From: JBPOFY01 sp049889815
GTDB lineage: Bacteria > Verrucomicrobiota > Verrucomicrobiia > Opitutales > Coraliomargaritaceae
DNA length: 40,128 nucleotides
NCBI GenBank assembly: GCA_049889815.1
Contig: JBMHCR010000011.1
Span: 1-40,128, forward strand
Reading direction: 5' to 3'
A model generated the notes under the pieces. It had not been told where the DNA came from, did not search any database, and worked only from the letters and a program-made list of their open reading frames with translations. Positions 1 through 12,017 of the stretch are shown here, piece by piece. Position 1 is the first letter of the stretch. Each line of letters starts with the position of its first letter. Made by a program: the position numbers and the translations under genes.

Positions 1-1920
<1,920 letters not shown>

Positions 1921-1978
1921 ACTGCCGGTTTCTTACATTAAAAGATAAGTATTCGTCGCGTGTAGTAATTAATTTTTA

Positions 1979-2010
<32 letters not shown>

Positions 2011-2082
2011 TAAAAAGTCATTAGTATTGTTAGGAATTTAGAGATGGTTGCCGTTCCGATGAGCGGTCCCCCACTCGTTGAG

Positions 2083-2161
<79 letters not shown>

Positions 2162-2186
2162 CATAAACATCTCAATAAACGGAAAA

Positions 2187-2264
<78 letters not shown>

Positions 2265-2326
2265 TGTGAAAGCGTCGCGAGAACGCTCGCTTAAAATGTC
2301 ACCCGATGACGGGCTTCCTAAAATAC

Positions 2327-2337
2327 TGGCAAAGAAC
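2327..2337 (-). promoter_or_regulatory. boxA-like element between 16S and tRNA-Ala
   Basis: The minus-strand sequence GTTCTTTGCCA matches the boxA-like copies before 16S and before 23S in 9 of 11 positions (compared with GTTCTTTGACA or GTTCTTTGAAA). It lies in the 16S-tRNA spacer and may sustain antitermination through the spacer. The call rests on the repeated motif alone. Confidence 0.45.
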
Positions 2338-2359
2338 GCATTTCTACGTGCTTCAAAAA

Positions 2360-2391
2360 TTTACTTTATATGATTAATCGGTCTTACCATC
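2360..2391 (-). other. 3' arm of 16S processing stem
   Basis: In the precursor RNA this stretch is nearly complementary to the leader segment at 4146-4177, upstream of 16S. Shared blocks are TTTATATGATT and, after a one-base offset, TCGGTNTTACCNTC, read on opposite strands. The two arms would close a long helix looping out the whole 16S sequence, the arrangement cut by RNase III in many bacteria. Pairing was checked by eye and includes a one-base bulge and some mismatches or G-U pairs. Confidence 0.65.
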
Positions 2392-2470
2392 AAATCACCT
2401 TACTGCCGGAGCAGCAAAGTCGACCTCGCTTCCGAGACTACTATTGAGTGCTGAATTGCAAAATAATAGC

Positions 2471-4047
<1,577 letters not shown>

Positions 4048-4145
4048 ATTAGATTCTGGAGTTCATATCCGTAGATTCTATATGAACTACTTTAAATAAA
4101 TGCGTAAACTACTTAATAAGTAATTTACTCTCAAAACGTTGAATT

Positions 4146-4177
4146 GACGGTAAAACCGACAATCATATAAAATAAAC
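4146..4177 (-). other. 5' arm of 16S processing stem
   Basis: This leader segment (minus strand) is nearly complementary to the trailer at 2360-2391. Together they would form the double-stranded RNase III substrate that brackets 16S. It lies about 100 nt upstream of the mature 16S 5' end and directly after the boxA-like element at 4178-4188. Confidence 0.65.
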
Positions 4178-4188
4178 TTTCAAAGAAC
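4178..4188 (-). promoter_or_regulatory. boxA-like antitermination element before 16S
   Basis: The minus strand reads GTTCTTTGAAA, upstream of the 16S processing stem and 134 nt or more from the mature 5' end. It matches the copies at 2000-2010 and 2327-2337. Position in an rRNA leader and repetition before 23S support a boxA role in antitermination. Confidence 0.6.
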
Positions 4189-4646
4189 GCTCCTTTCAGA
4201 GACGAAGCCCCGAACAGTGGAGAGTTGAATCTCTCCGTCAAGTGCTAAATTTTATTTTTGTTAAAAAAATGAAATAAAGTTTTTTACAAAAAAAAGAACG
4301 CTTCGACTGTTGAGCTTTGTGCCCTGTCGAAGAGGATCGTGGAAGATGCATTTCTGATACCCTTGATCAAGCCTTTTTTAAGAAAAGTTGAAAATGCTTC
4401 AAAAGAATCAAATTTCACCTCGCAACCATCGGATGATGAAAAGTTTCTCAACTACTAAACGAATCGTCGTTCCGTTGAGCGGTTTGCAGCGCTTAGATAA
4501 AGGGCGCCTTCAATCAAGTGTTTTTCAGCAAAAATTCATTTTCGCTTACAGACATGCATGAGCCTACTGAGAATCATCGACTTACATAGGCAGTTTTTTC
4601 GCGTTCCTGCACACCTTAAACCACGAAGATGCCCTAAGGGACGCAC
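4189..4646 (-). promoter_or_regulatory. rRNA operon leader and promoter region
   Basis: This 458-bp gap upstream of the rRNA genes has no credible coding frame. It holds a 6-bp hairpin, GGAGAG-TTGAAT-CTCTCC, at about 4219-4236 and AT-rich tracts at 4246-4294 where the rRNA promoter is most likely. It also contains a second GTTCTTT-like stretch next to the A/T tract near 4290. I could not pick a convincing -35/-10 pair. No terminator with a U-tract is visible after the upstream gene, so read-through into the rRNA operon cannot be excluded. Confidence 0.4.
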
Positions 4647-5108
4647 TTACATCAGAGAAGCCCCTTTAAGCGTCTCCAGAAACTGCTTTTTCCAGTGATA
4701 TGCATTCAATAAAGAGTCGTCCTGCTCACCCACCAATAGCTTAGCAAGGTAGAGCGCTTCAACAGAAGCAAGGCCGCCCAGCGGATCTTCAGCAATCTTA
4801 CTCACCCGCGGATAAGCTGTAGGCACAGCCGGCAGCGTGCGATAAACACCTTCACCATAGAGACAGGCCTCTACCTGCGGCAGCAAGCGCCAGGTGCTGT
4901 CCAGCAACAAAATCGGGCGTCCGGCGTCCGCCTCTGACATCTCGGGCGCTCCCAAAGCGAGTACTGTAAAGCCAGTCATATCAAAGCTCCATCCAAGCCG
5001 CGCTTTAAAAAAGGAAATATCCTCACGCCCCTCTAAAGGTGTAAGACTGCATTTACTGCGGCGCTCCTTTGGGTGACGAATAATACTTACTGGAGTTTTC
5101 GTATTCAT
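4647..5108 (-). CDS. Tsr3/DTW-superfamily protein, putative RNA aminocarboxypropyl transferase
   Basis: The 153-aa cytoplasmic protein resembles the Tsr3 (DUF367)/DTW family. Known members transfer the 3-amino-3-carboxypropyl group of SAM to rRNA (Tsr3, 18S helix 31) or tRNA (DTW enzymes). Visible features are an N-terminal basic segment with KCSLTPL, comparable to the Tsr3 KKC region. There is a central LLLDSTW (about 87-93), matching the DxTW signature, then RTLPAVPTAYPR and an acidic-to-hydrophobic helix SVEALYLAKLL, equivalent to the S/T-x-EA helix. The C-terminus YHWKKQFLETL matches the Tsr3 WGxxFLxLN end. A TATAAT sequence on the minus strand at 5120-5125 lies only 11 nt before the ATG, so the message could be nearly leaderless. 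It sits directly upstream of the rRNA operon on the same strand. Whether it is Tsr3-like or DTW-like is not settled. Confidence 0.72.
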   Translation of the reverse strand: MNTKTPVSIIRHPKERRSKCSLTPLEGREDISFFKARLGWSFDMTGFTVLALGAPEMSEADAGRPILLLDSTWRLLPQVEACLYGEGVYRTLPAVPTAYPRVSKIAEDPLGGLASVEALYLAKLLVGEQDDSLLNAYHWKKQFLETLKGASLM

Positions 5109-5281
5109 ATTTTGGATACATTATAAGATAAATTAAGCACCCACAGCAGATTAACCACTCTTATGATGCACAACAGCCCAACCTACCCAAGCGCAATAAT
5201 CTCGACCGCGTCTTTTCGGTATCTTGCTTACTTGCCGCAGCGGGGGCGGGTTCTTTGAGAACAAATTTCCAACATAGGACT

Positions 5282-5935
5282 CTAGAGTTCCGCAGGATTG
5301 TCGAATGCCAACCGGGCCTCGTCGGCAGTATAAAAAACGACTGATCCATCAAAAAGTACGAACATACCGCCGTCCTCATGCCTAGACGTTTCAAGACGCT
5401 TTTCATTATAAATACGTGCGTCACCGATTGTGACATCACCAATCAAAATTCGTTTGTTTGGGTAAGTGATCATGTGAAGAATCGTTCTCCCTCCTTTACT
5501 AGTTGGATTCTCTGATGTGTCGATTTCGTTTGGATAATTTCGCAAATCAGGACGGCGTAACTGATTATTCATCCCAACACCAGTGATCCAAGGTTTAGCG
5601 GGATCGTAAGCCTCAAAGAAGGGGTCTATGTAGATCTCGCCCCTCCGCGCTTGATACTTTGTTTCCGCATAATCGCTTAAATAGGGCTTCAAGAAGAACC
5701 TCCAATCCTGGGCACTATCTTTTTTGTCACGCACGGGACAACTGTAACCGTCATTATCCACCGCATACATCGAATTCGCCAAATGGTACTGCCGGTACAT
5801 CGAAAGTTTTTTTGCCGCGCGAGCGCGAGACCTGACGTTTGATACCGCTGGGATCAAAATAGCCGCGAGCACACCAACGATTGCGATGACTGAAAGAAGC
5901 TCAATCAGAGTGAAAGCTCGTAAATTTCGCTTCAT
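5282..5935 (-). CDS. Type II secretion-type pseudopilin with H-X9-DG domain
   Basis: The 217-aa protein has a class III prepilin leader MKRNLRA followed by FTLIELLSVIAIVGVLAAILIPAV. The prepilin peptidase would cut before F8, and E12 is the conserved Glu5 of mature pseudopilins. Near the C-terminus, RHEDGGMFVLFDG fits the H-X9-DG motif exactly, typical of Planctomycetota/Verrucomicrobiota prepilin-like proteins. It is a predicted inner-membrane or periplasmic protein whose globular domain faces outward. It follows an unknown secreted protein by 50 nt and may be the last gene of the sulfatase/GH10 operon. These proteins are very numerous in this phylum and their exact roles are mostly unknown, so substrate handling at the surface is only a suggestion. 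Confidence 0.88.
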   Translation of the reverse strand: MKRNLRAFTLIELLSVIAIVGVLAAILIPAVSNVRSRARAAKKLSMYRQYHLANSMYAVDNDGYSCPVRDKKDSAQDWRFFLKPYLSDYAETKYQARRGEIYIDPFFEAYDPAKPWITGVGMNNQLRRPDLRNYPNEIDTSENPTSKGGRTILHMITYPNKRILIGDVTIGDARIYNEKRLETSRHEDGGMFVLFDGSVVFYTADEARLAFDNPAEL

Positions 5936-5985
5936 AGAGTGGTTGAAATTAAATGTATTTATGGGTCGAGTCCCAATGGAAAGCT

Positions 5986-6717
5986 CTACTTGAGACTAAA
6001 ACGAACGACACCAATATTCGCACCCTCCGATACCTTCGCCCCACGGACTGCGTCCAATCTAAAGCCTATGTTTTCGACATTTTGAAACTTCGGAACTACT
6101 TCGGTTCCGCAAATTCCTACCTCCTGGGATGTATTCGTACTAGGATCATATGCAAAATAAGTTTGAGACCCTAAACTAACACGAGCTTCACCTGTAGAGC
6201 TGATTGGAATACTAGCCGAGATATAAAACCGATCCCCATCTTTAAAAACAATTCGCAACGAAGCCACTGCGACCGGTTCGTGAGGGCCAATAACTCCAGG
6301 GTTTAAATATCCAAATTTAAATTCAGCCACCGTTTGTGATTTGATAGACGGCAAAGCATCGATCCCAACATCGGTGAAGTCTGCAGTCTTAAAAAGGAAC
6401 AACCCAGAGCACGATTCACCAGGAAGGCCGTTGCCTTTGTTCCAACGAATTTTCAAGCCAGCTCCCTTTCGGGCGCTCGCAGCGAGTAAACTGCGCCCCT
6501 CCATCTGAAACCCGCAATAAACCGGCAGCCCCTTGTACCCGAGCGAAATACTAGCAGAGATGAGTTGAGCAGACTCAAAGAGTGGACGACTACTCGAAAC
6601 ATAGATTTCCTCCGGCACCGAGTCTGCGTCAAAAATCAAAATATTACTGCCGAGAGTACTATTCAAGATCAGTAGAAATACTAACCCGATCCAAAGTTTT
6701 TTGTGTGGCTGCATCAT
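5986..6717 (-). CDS. Secreted protein of unknown function
   Basis: The 243-aa protein has an N-terminal signal peptide (about residues 1-23, hydrophobic WIGLVFLLILNSTLGS). The rest is predicted beta-rich with alternating hydrophobic residues and no catalytic motif I recognise; a beta-sandwich or carbohydrate-binding role is possible. Its start overlaps the stop of the upstream sulfatase by four bases (ATGA at 6714-6717), so translation is probably coupled and the two are made together. Two consecutive ATG codons stand at the start; the first was chosen. It is followed 50 nt later by the pseudopilin gene. Confidence 0.8.
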   Translation of the reverse strand: MMQPHKKLWIGLVFLLILNSTLGSNILIFDADSVPEEIYVSSSRPLFESAQLISASISLGYKGLPVYCGFQMEGRSLLAASARKGAGLKIRWNKGNGLPGESCSGLFLFKTADFTDVGIDALPSIKSQTVAEFKFGYLNPGVIGPHEPVAVASLRIVFKDGDRFYISASIPISSTGEARVSLGSQTYFAYDPSTNTSQEVGICGTEVVPKFQNVENIGFRLDAVRGAKVSEGANIGVVRFSLK

Positions 6718-8315
6718 AATAATTTAAGCACTGATTCCGAATATCGCGCTCTCATCCGTTCGAGAACACCTTGATATTCAGGGTTACTCATTTGATTTAC
6801 CCATTCGTGAGGGTCCTTTTCATGGTCGTAAAGCTCCTCTTCACCATTACGGCAGCGTATGTAGCGGAAACGTTCCGTACGAATACTAAAATGTTGATCC
6901 TCGACCCGCGCAACTTGGTTTTGATCGACTGCGACCTTAGAAGCTATGGCACTTAGAGAGTAATCGCGACCCGTCCAATTCCCAGACCCGACCAAAAACG
7001 GTTTGAGGCTGTGCCCATCCACATCATTCTGCAACTCGATCCCTGCAAAATCGGCACAAGTCGGATAAATGTCTACGAGCGAAACTGGCTGCGAAAGAAC
7101 TTTCCCTTTAGCGACACCCGGACCGGAAATAACGAGAGGCACACGCACGCTTTCCTCCCATGGGGAATATTTAAAAAGATACTCCTTTTCGCCCATGTGG
7201 TAGCCGTGGTCGCCAGTAAAAATAACGATTGTATTTGTAGCATAACTACTTGATTCCAGGGCCTCTAGAACCACACCCACTTGGTGATCAACAAATGCAA
7301 CGCAGGCAAGGTAGGCTTGCGTCCATTTCAGCAATTGCAGATCTCCACCATTAGTTTCAATTTTCTTATATTTGGCCCATCCCCAAGGCTGAGCAATGTC
7401 CTGTTCCACCGCCAAAATCCTTGAAACATCCTCAGCATCACCTCCCAAAATTGGCGTAAGCTTTACGCCATCTAGAGGGAACAAATCAAAAAACTCCTGC
7501 GGTGCGTACCAAGGTGAATGAGGGCGACTAAAGCCAACTGTTAAAAGAAAGGGTTTGTCATGATCCTCGCCCAAAAACCGCACTGCGTCCTGAGCGCAAA
7601 CTTCATCAGGCATGAGGTCACGATTATGCCCTTCTCGAAACTCCCAACTCTCCCCCGAATAGAATAATGTCCATCCATACCCTTCTCCGTACTTTTTAAG
7701 ATCCTGTATCGGACCAAAACCATCTCCCCAACCACCATGAGCACGTATTTCCTCCGGCATCCACGGCGGAAGGACTCCATGCTTGGTATGCTCACTTTTC
7801 CCATCATTTGGAATCGGGCCAAAATTAGGTTTCGTTCCAAAGCCTGGATAACCATCAGGATTTTCAAAAATTTCTAAAACCTCATGCCCATTGTGGTGAA
7901 TTTTACCGGTCGCGAAATTTCGATAGCCATTCTCCGTAAACAACTCAAATAGCGTTACTGAATTTGACAAAACAGGGTTGCGCTTCCAGTGATTTACCTG
8001 CTGCTGATAACCATAGTAACCGGTCGTGGTAGGCAGTAAACCGCTCCACATACTGGCACGAGCAGGTCCGCACAAGGGCACGTTGCTCGCAGCATTCATG
8101 AACAACACGCCGTCCTCTACGATGCGATCAATATTCGGCGTCTTAGCCTGGGGATGCCCTCCCATACCCGCTACTGAATCGTTCAAATCATCACAAATAA
8201 TGATCACAATATTCGGCCTATTTTCGGCGACCAAAGTTGTCGATCGAACGCTTGTCGTCGCCAAAATGAAGAAGGCAGCGAGTGTAGCGAAAGGAATTGT
8301 CTGCCTAGTTTTCAT
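6714..8315 (-). CDS. Secreted sulfatase B (type I, iduronate-2-sulfatase-like)
   Basis: The 533-aa protein has a signal peptide (about 1-27) and a formylglycine-dependent sulfatase domain. Metal-binding Asp42-Asp43 lie in IIICDDLND. The sulfatase signature is C82-G-P-A-R86, where Cys82 would become formylglycine. The second metal site is in TGDHGYHMGEKE. The fourth motif position is Ala rather than the usual Ser; the C-x-P-x-R core recognised by the formylglycine-generating enzyme is kept. It closely resembles sulfatase D (18841-16559): both have GMGGHxQAxTPNI and SGLLPxTxGYYGY. It would remove sulfate esters from a polysaccharide or its oligosaccharides in the periplasm or outside. Its start overlaps the GH10 gene by 11 bp and its stop overlaps the next gene by 4 bp. 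Confidence 0.93.
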   Translation of the reverse strand: MKTRQTIPFATLAAFFILATTSVRSTTLVAENRPNIVIIICDDLNDSVAGMGGHPQAKTPNIDRIVEDGVLFMNAASNVPLCGPARASMWSGLLPTTTGYYGYQQQVNHWKRNPVLSNSVTLFELFTENGYRNFATGKIHHNGHEVLEIFENPDGYPGFGTKPNFGPIPNDGKSEHTKHGVLPPWMPEEIRAHGGWGDGFGPIQDLKKYGEGYGWTLFYSGESWEFREGHNRDLMPDEVCAQDAVRFLGEDHDKPFLLTVGFSRPHSPWYAPQEFFDLFPLDGVKLTPILGGDAEDVSRILAVEQDIAQPWGWAKYKKIETNGGDLQLLKWTQAYLACVAFVDHQVGVVLEALESSSYATNTIVIFTGDHGYHMGEKEYLFKYSPWEESVRVPLVISGPGVAKGKVLSQPVSLVDIYPTCADFAGIELQNDVDGHSLKPFLVGSGNWTGRDYSLSAIASKVAVDQNQVARVEDQHFSIRTERFRYIRCRNGEEELYDHEKDPHEWVNQMSNPEYQGVLERMRARYSESVLKLL

Positions 8316-9462
8316 TGGAGAGATTTATTAGCGATTGATAAGCAGGCTTGGGCATATACTTACGGTCAAAGAGAAGCGGATAATCCGTGCGGCCTTTTAC
8401 TGGATAGTCATTCTTCCACGATTGGCCATCTGAAGTACCCCAGAAGGTGACGCGCTCAATATTCGCTTGGTACTTGAGAAAGAGCCCAAAGATCTCTCTA
8501 AACCGAGTGGCCTGCTCCTCCAAGACCCGATCGGGAACCGACTCTGAGTACGGGTTATAAGTCTCAATGTAATCGACCTTATTACTAACCTCTGCCCCTT
8601 GGTGCGCCAGAATATTTGGAAGAACCGAAATGTCCAACTCAGTAATACTCACCCTGATATCTGCGTCTTTAAAAACTCTCAGCGCATATTCAATATCTGC
8701 CAGCGAAGGCCAATCGAGCTTCCAGTGCCCTTGCATACCGACTCCATGAATTGGTACGCCTTTCGCTCGCATTCGAACCAACATTTCTGCAACGAAATCA
8801 ACCTTTTCTTTTTTCGTCATGTTGTAATCGTTATAGTACAACAGTGCGTCGGGATCAGCTTCATGGGCGAAATGAAAGGCCGATTCAATGTAATCTTCAC
8901 CAATTGCCCTCAACCAAGGTGAATCCCTCAACGAAGCAATTTGCCCCTGGTCAGAAAGAACCACTGCTTCGTTAACAACGTCCCAATAAGAAACCCTGCC
9001 CTTGTAACGGCCAACAACAGCATGGATGTGGTTGCGCATCCGCTGCAGGGCGAGTTCTCGACCAACGAAGTCTCCATATTCATCGATAAAAACCCAATCG
9101 GCTGTCATTGCATGCCAGATCAGCGTATGTCCAGTCAAGGCCATCGAGTGGGACTCCGCGAAATCAACACAGTAATCACTCGCACCCCAAAAAAAATCAC
9201 CTTCGCTCGGCTGAATATACATCGGTTTCATACAGTTTTCCGGTGTAAGCGCATTGAACTCACGTTTCACAACTTCAAGCTCTTTGGGGTGGTTAAAAAA
9301 CAGTGCATCAGAATCGAGCCCGCCTGGGATAACCGTGCCAATTAAAAAAGCATCGGCAAAGCAGCTCTTTAGACCTGGACTGGATGCTTTGGCTGAAAGA
9401 CTGAGAATTAAGCAAGCCCCATAAAAAAGGATGCTGAGCATCAATTTAAGATTCCAGATCAT
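8305..9462 (-). CDS. Secreted GH10 endo-1,4-beta-xylanase
   Basis: The 385-aa protein has a signal peptide (about 1-27) and a single GH10 catalytic domain. The acid/base Glu165 is in WDVVNEA and the nucleophile Glu275 is in SITELDIS. Other GH10 marks are GHTLIWH, YYNDYN, GVGMQGHW and FWGTSDGQSW. It would cut internal beta-1,4 bonds of xylan. The residue after WH is AMT instead of the frequent SQ. The ATG at 9462 shares one base with the TGA of the upstream sulfatase (TGATG); a GTG directly before it is an alternative start. Sitting between two sulfatase genes with overlaps on both sides, it is almost certainly translated with them, which suggests a sulfated xylan as substrate. Confidence 0.95.
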   Translation of the reverse strand: MIWNLKLMLSILFYGACLILSLSAKASSPGLKSCFADAFLIGTVIPGGLDSDALFFNHPKELEVVKREFNALTPENCMKPMYIQPSEGDFFWGASDYCVDFAESHSMALTGHTLIWHAMTADWVFIDEYGDFVGRELALQRMRNHIHAVVGRYKGRVSYWDVVNEAVVLSDQGQIASLRDSPWLRAIGEDYIESAFHFAHEADPDALLYYNDYNMTKKEKVDFVAEMLVRMRAKGVPIHGVGMQGHWKLDWPSLADIEYALRVFKDADIRVSITELDISVLPNILAHQGAEVSNKVDYIETYNPYSESVPDRVLEEQATRFREIFGLFLKYQANIERVTFWGTSDGQSWKNDYPVKGRTDYPLLFDRKYMPKPAYQSLINLSNEN

Positions 9463-10841
9463 CACAGCTTTTTCCTATGATTCCGCAACAGCGCCTGCAT
9501 TGTCTCAATCGTTTGCTTATTTTCCGGATTCTCGGAGATGTTTTGGTTTTCTTCTGGGTCTTTATGGTGATCATAAAGCATACGTGCACCATCCTCCCAC
9601 TCTGTGTAGCGATACCGACTCACTTTAACAGACTCACCGGCGTGGTAACGGCTAAACACCGCTTTTTTGCCATCGCCGGTCGGATTGTCGAGAAGCGAAA
9701 CAAGGCTTCGGCCCTGTAAATGATCGGGTGTATCCAAGCTACTTAAATCGCAAAGTGTCGGGTAGATATCGACAAACTCTACTAGCCCAGAAACCCGCTG
9801 ACCACCGGTGTACCCCGGTGCATAAAAAATGAGAGGCGAATGCAGCGAAGTTTGAAAATTTGAATGCTTACACCACAGCGAATGCTCGCCGAGTTGCCAG
9901 CCATGATCACCTAACAATACAACGATAGTACTGTCAGTGAGTTCTAACTCTCGCAGCGCCTCCAAAATGCGACCAATCATTGCATCGGTGTAACTGGTAC
10001 AAGCATAATAGCCGTGAATTAGAGTACGAGAAATTTCATCGGGCAGATTTCCTGTTTTCGGCATGCCTCCATAACCGTCGCGGAGCTCATTCCAGTTATG
10101 CATCGCATTTTGAGGCGCACCATGCGGCCTGTAAGGGTTGCTCGCTAACTCGAAATCGTCGCGGTCATAAAAATCCCAATATTTCTTTGGCGCGTTGAAC
10201 GGTAAATGCGGTTTGGTAAAGCCAGCGGTTATAAAGAACGGAGTTCCTTGATCTTTCGCGCGTTTGAGATCGCCGATAACCTTTTCCGCTAATCGACCCG
10301 TCGCATAGGCACTGTCCGCAACATCTGGCGCCTCCCAAGCAACTTGCTGATTAAATGCCAGACCTTGATTTTCAGGGAGTAAATACTCTCTGAAGTCTTT
10401 CGGACGGAAACTTTCGTCCCATGATCCGGCGTTATCGCTCTTGTGGTGATAAACCTTACCATTAGATATTGTTGTGTAGCCATGCTTTTGGAACCACGCC
10501 GGTATATCCTCGACGCTCGGGGCGTCCTCGTCGGCTCGGGCGTAATACCTTACAAATCGATTTTTTGTTGGATACAAGCCTGTCATGAGGCTTGCACGAG
10601 AAGCACCACAAACAGGAACTTGGCAGTAAGCATTTTCAAATAAGGTACCCTCGTCGGCCAAATGATCGATATTTGGCGTCACAATCTTGGTATTTCCGTA
10701 GCAGCCAAGTTCAGGTCGCAAATCGTCAACGATAATGAACAAGACGTGAGGCTTCGACGCATCTTCCGCAAAACAATGCTGATTTGTCAAAAAATGACTC
10801 AGACCAAGATAGACGAAAAATATTAATAAAACAGTACGCAT
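9462..10841 (-). CDS. Secreted sulfatase A (type I)
   Basis: The 459-aa sulfatase has a signal peptide (about 1-25, VLLIFFVYLGLSHFLTN). Metal-binding Asp39-Asp40 are in FIIVDDLRPE. The formylglycine motif is C78-G-A-S-R82, a C-x-A-S-R form. The second metal site is LLGDHGWQLGEHSLWCKH. The frame is open to 10970, but the ATG at 10841 places a normal signal peptide at the N-terminus; the longer version would put 43 polar and mixed residues before it. It resembles sulfatase C in the GFTKPHLPFNAPKKYWDFYD region. It is the first gene of an overlapping set with GH10 and sulfatase B. The substrate is inferred from neighbours. Confidence 0.92.
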   Translation of the reverse strand: MRTVLLIFFVYLGLSHFLTNQHCFAEDASKPHVLFIIVDDLRPELGCYGNTKIVTPNIDHLADEGTLFENAYCQVPVCGASRASLMTGLYPTKNRFVRYYARADEDAPSVEDIPAWFQKHGYTTISNGKVYHHKSDNAGSWDESFRPKDFREYLLPENQGLAFNQQVAWEAPDVADSAYATGRLAEKVIGDLKRAKDQGTPFFITAGFTKPHLPFNAPKKYWDFYDRDDFELASNPYRPHGAPQNAMHNWNELRDGYGGMPKTGNLPDEISRTLIHGYYACTSYTDAMIGRILEALRELELTDSTIVVLLGDHGWQLGEHSLWCKHSNFQTSLHSPLIFYAPGYTGGQRVSGLVEFVDIYPTLCDLSSLDTPDHLQGRSLVSLLDNPTGDGKKAVFSRYHAGESVKVSRYRYTEWEDGARMLYDHHKDPEENQNISENPENKQTIETMQALLRNHRKKL

Positions 10842-11090
10842 ACACTTTAAACGGGACAGAACTTGTGTGGTTAAAACTATATCATCCCCCAACTGTCGAA
10901 CTTGAACAGCGGCAGCGGGAATTGGACGAAAATAATTAACCGCAAAAATGGTTAGGAAACCCCTCCGCACATTACCGAGAAGAGCAATTTACAGAGATGA
11001 TTGAGATGAAACTGAAACGCCACTATCTATCGTCCTGCTTTCATTCTAGACGAAGGCAAGACCACTCAAAACGACGGGTTTCTAACCTGG
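10842..11090. other. Intergenic region before sulfatase A
   Basis: This 249-bp gap separates the PEP-CTERM gene from sulfatase A, both on the minus strand. A TATAGT-like box lies on the minus strand near 10876-10881, about 35 nt upstream of the sulfatase ATG, without a clear -35. I find no copy of the GTTTCAA-N8-ATTTA motif seen elsewhere in the locus and no clear terminator. Sulfatase A could therefore have its own promoter or be read from upstream. Confidence 0.3.
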
Positions 11091-12017
11091 CTATCGTCTG
11101 CGGCCAACAATCGAGAAACCGAGCACGATCATCCCAGCGATTGTCGCGAAGGCGCTCTGTTCTGGCACGGCAGTCAGCGTCAAACTGTCGATGAGGAAGT
11201 AGTCCCCAGAGACACCACCGGTGTTTGGATCCGTTGCTGTTCCAGCGCCTGCTCCACCCCATGCTCCAACCGAAGGAGAATGTGCATTGTAGCGGATCGA
11301 ATCGATACTAAACAACCCCGAACCGCTAACAACCGTCTTGTAAGATCCACCTTCGCCATCGCTGGCTCGAGCAATCCAGATACCCGTATCTAAGTCAGTT
11401 TCAATCAACAGCCTTCCCCCGTTAGCTTCAAAACGGTTTAAGGAGTTATCGAAATCTCCTCCGTTCAGTTGAGACTGTGTCGCGCCAATCCCAGAACCAA
11501 CTGCACGAAAGCCATTAGATCCTTGCGTTTCAAAACGGACGGACGCCGCGTTCGACTCGCTCAAGAGGGAAAACTGGATTCCCTTACCGGTAGCGGAGGC
11601 GTTGTCTGGATCCCAATTTTGGCGCACATCCCATTTAGAAAAAACAACCTCAAGGACCGCAGTTCCTGTGGTTAGGGGCGTATCAAAGCTATACTTACGA
11701 AAGACGTTCGTTCCCGCACTTCCGTCGACGAGCTTTAACTTATAATTGGAAGTGTAACCGTAGTTGAGCGTGCCGATCCCAGCTTGGTCACCCGAACCAG
11801 GTGTCTGTACTTGAGCACTACCAAAGTCCCAAGAACCCGTAATCGTTCCGTTTTGTGCAGCAGCGTTTAAATTCGTGCCATTGCTGTCGTTAAACTGGTA
11901 ATCGACCAGCAATTGAGCACTCGCGTGACCCATAGCGACAATGGACATTGCGAGAAGGAGAATTTTTTTGGTAGTAACCAGAGTGTTGGGGATGTAGATC
12001 GACATTGGTTCTTTCAT
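11091..12017 (-). CDS. PEP-CTERM sorting-domain protein, beta-rich
   Basis: The 308-aa exported protein has a signal peptide ending at HASAQ (about residue 35). A glycine- and asparagine-rich, beta-strand-like body follows (about 36-280), of the LamG or concanavalin-like kind common in these bacteria, although I do not see a specific family. The C-terminal sorting signal has VPE, then a hydrophobic helix AFATIAGMIVLGFSIV, then GRRR. PEP-CTERM proteins are processed by an exosortase and placed at the cell surface or in an extracellular matrix. It is divergent from the XylR-like regulator across 413 bp and has a candidate operator 61 bp upstream. It may help bind the polysaccharide at the surface; this is inference. 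Confidence 0.85.
   Translation of the reverse strand: MKEPMSIYIPNTLVTTKKILLLAMSIVAMGHASAQLLVDYQFNDSNGTNLNAAAQNGTITGSWDFGSAQVQTPGSGDQAGIGTLNYGYTSNYKLKLVDGSAGTNVFRKYSFDTPLTTGTAVLEVVFSKWDVRQNWDPDNASATGKGIQFSLLSESNAASVRFETQGSNGFRAVGSGIGATQSQLNGGDFDNSLNRFEANGGRLLIETDLDTGIWIARASDGEGGSYKTVVSGSGLFSIDSIRYNAHSPSVGAWGGAGAGTATDPNTGGVSGDYFLIDSLTLTAVPEQSAFATIAGMIVLGFSIVGRRR

Noticed and set aside
5161..5442. A 93-codon frame overlapping the pseudopilin gene on the same strand
   Set aside because: It overlaps the well-supported pseudopilin in another frame and has no recognisable features.
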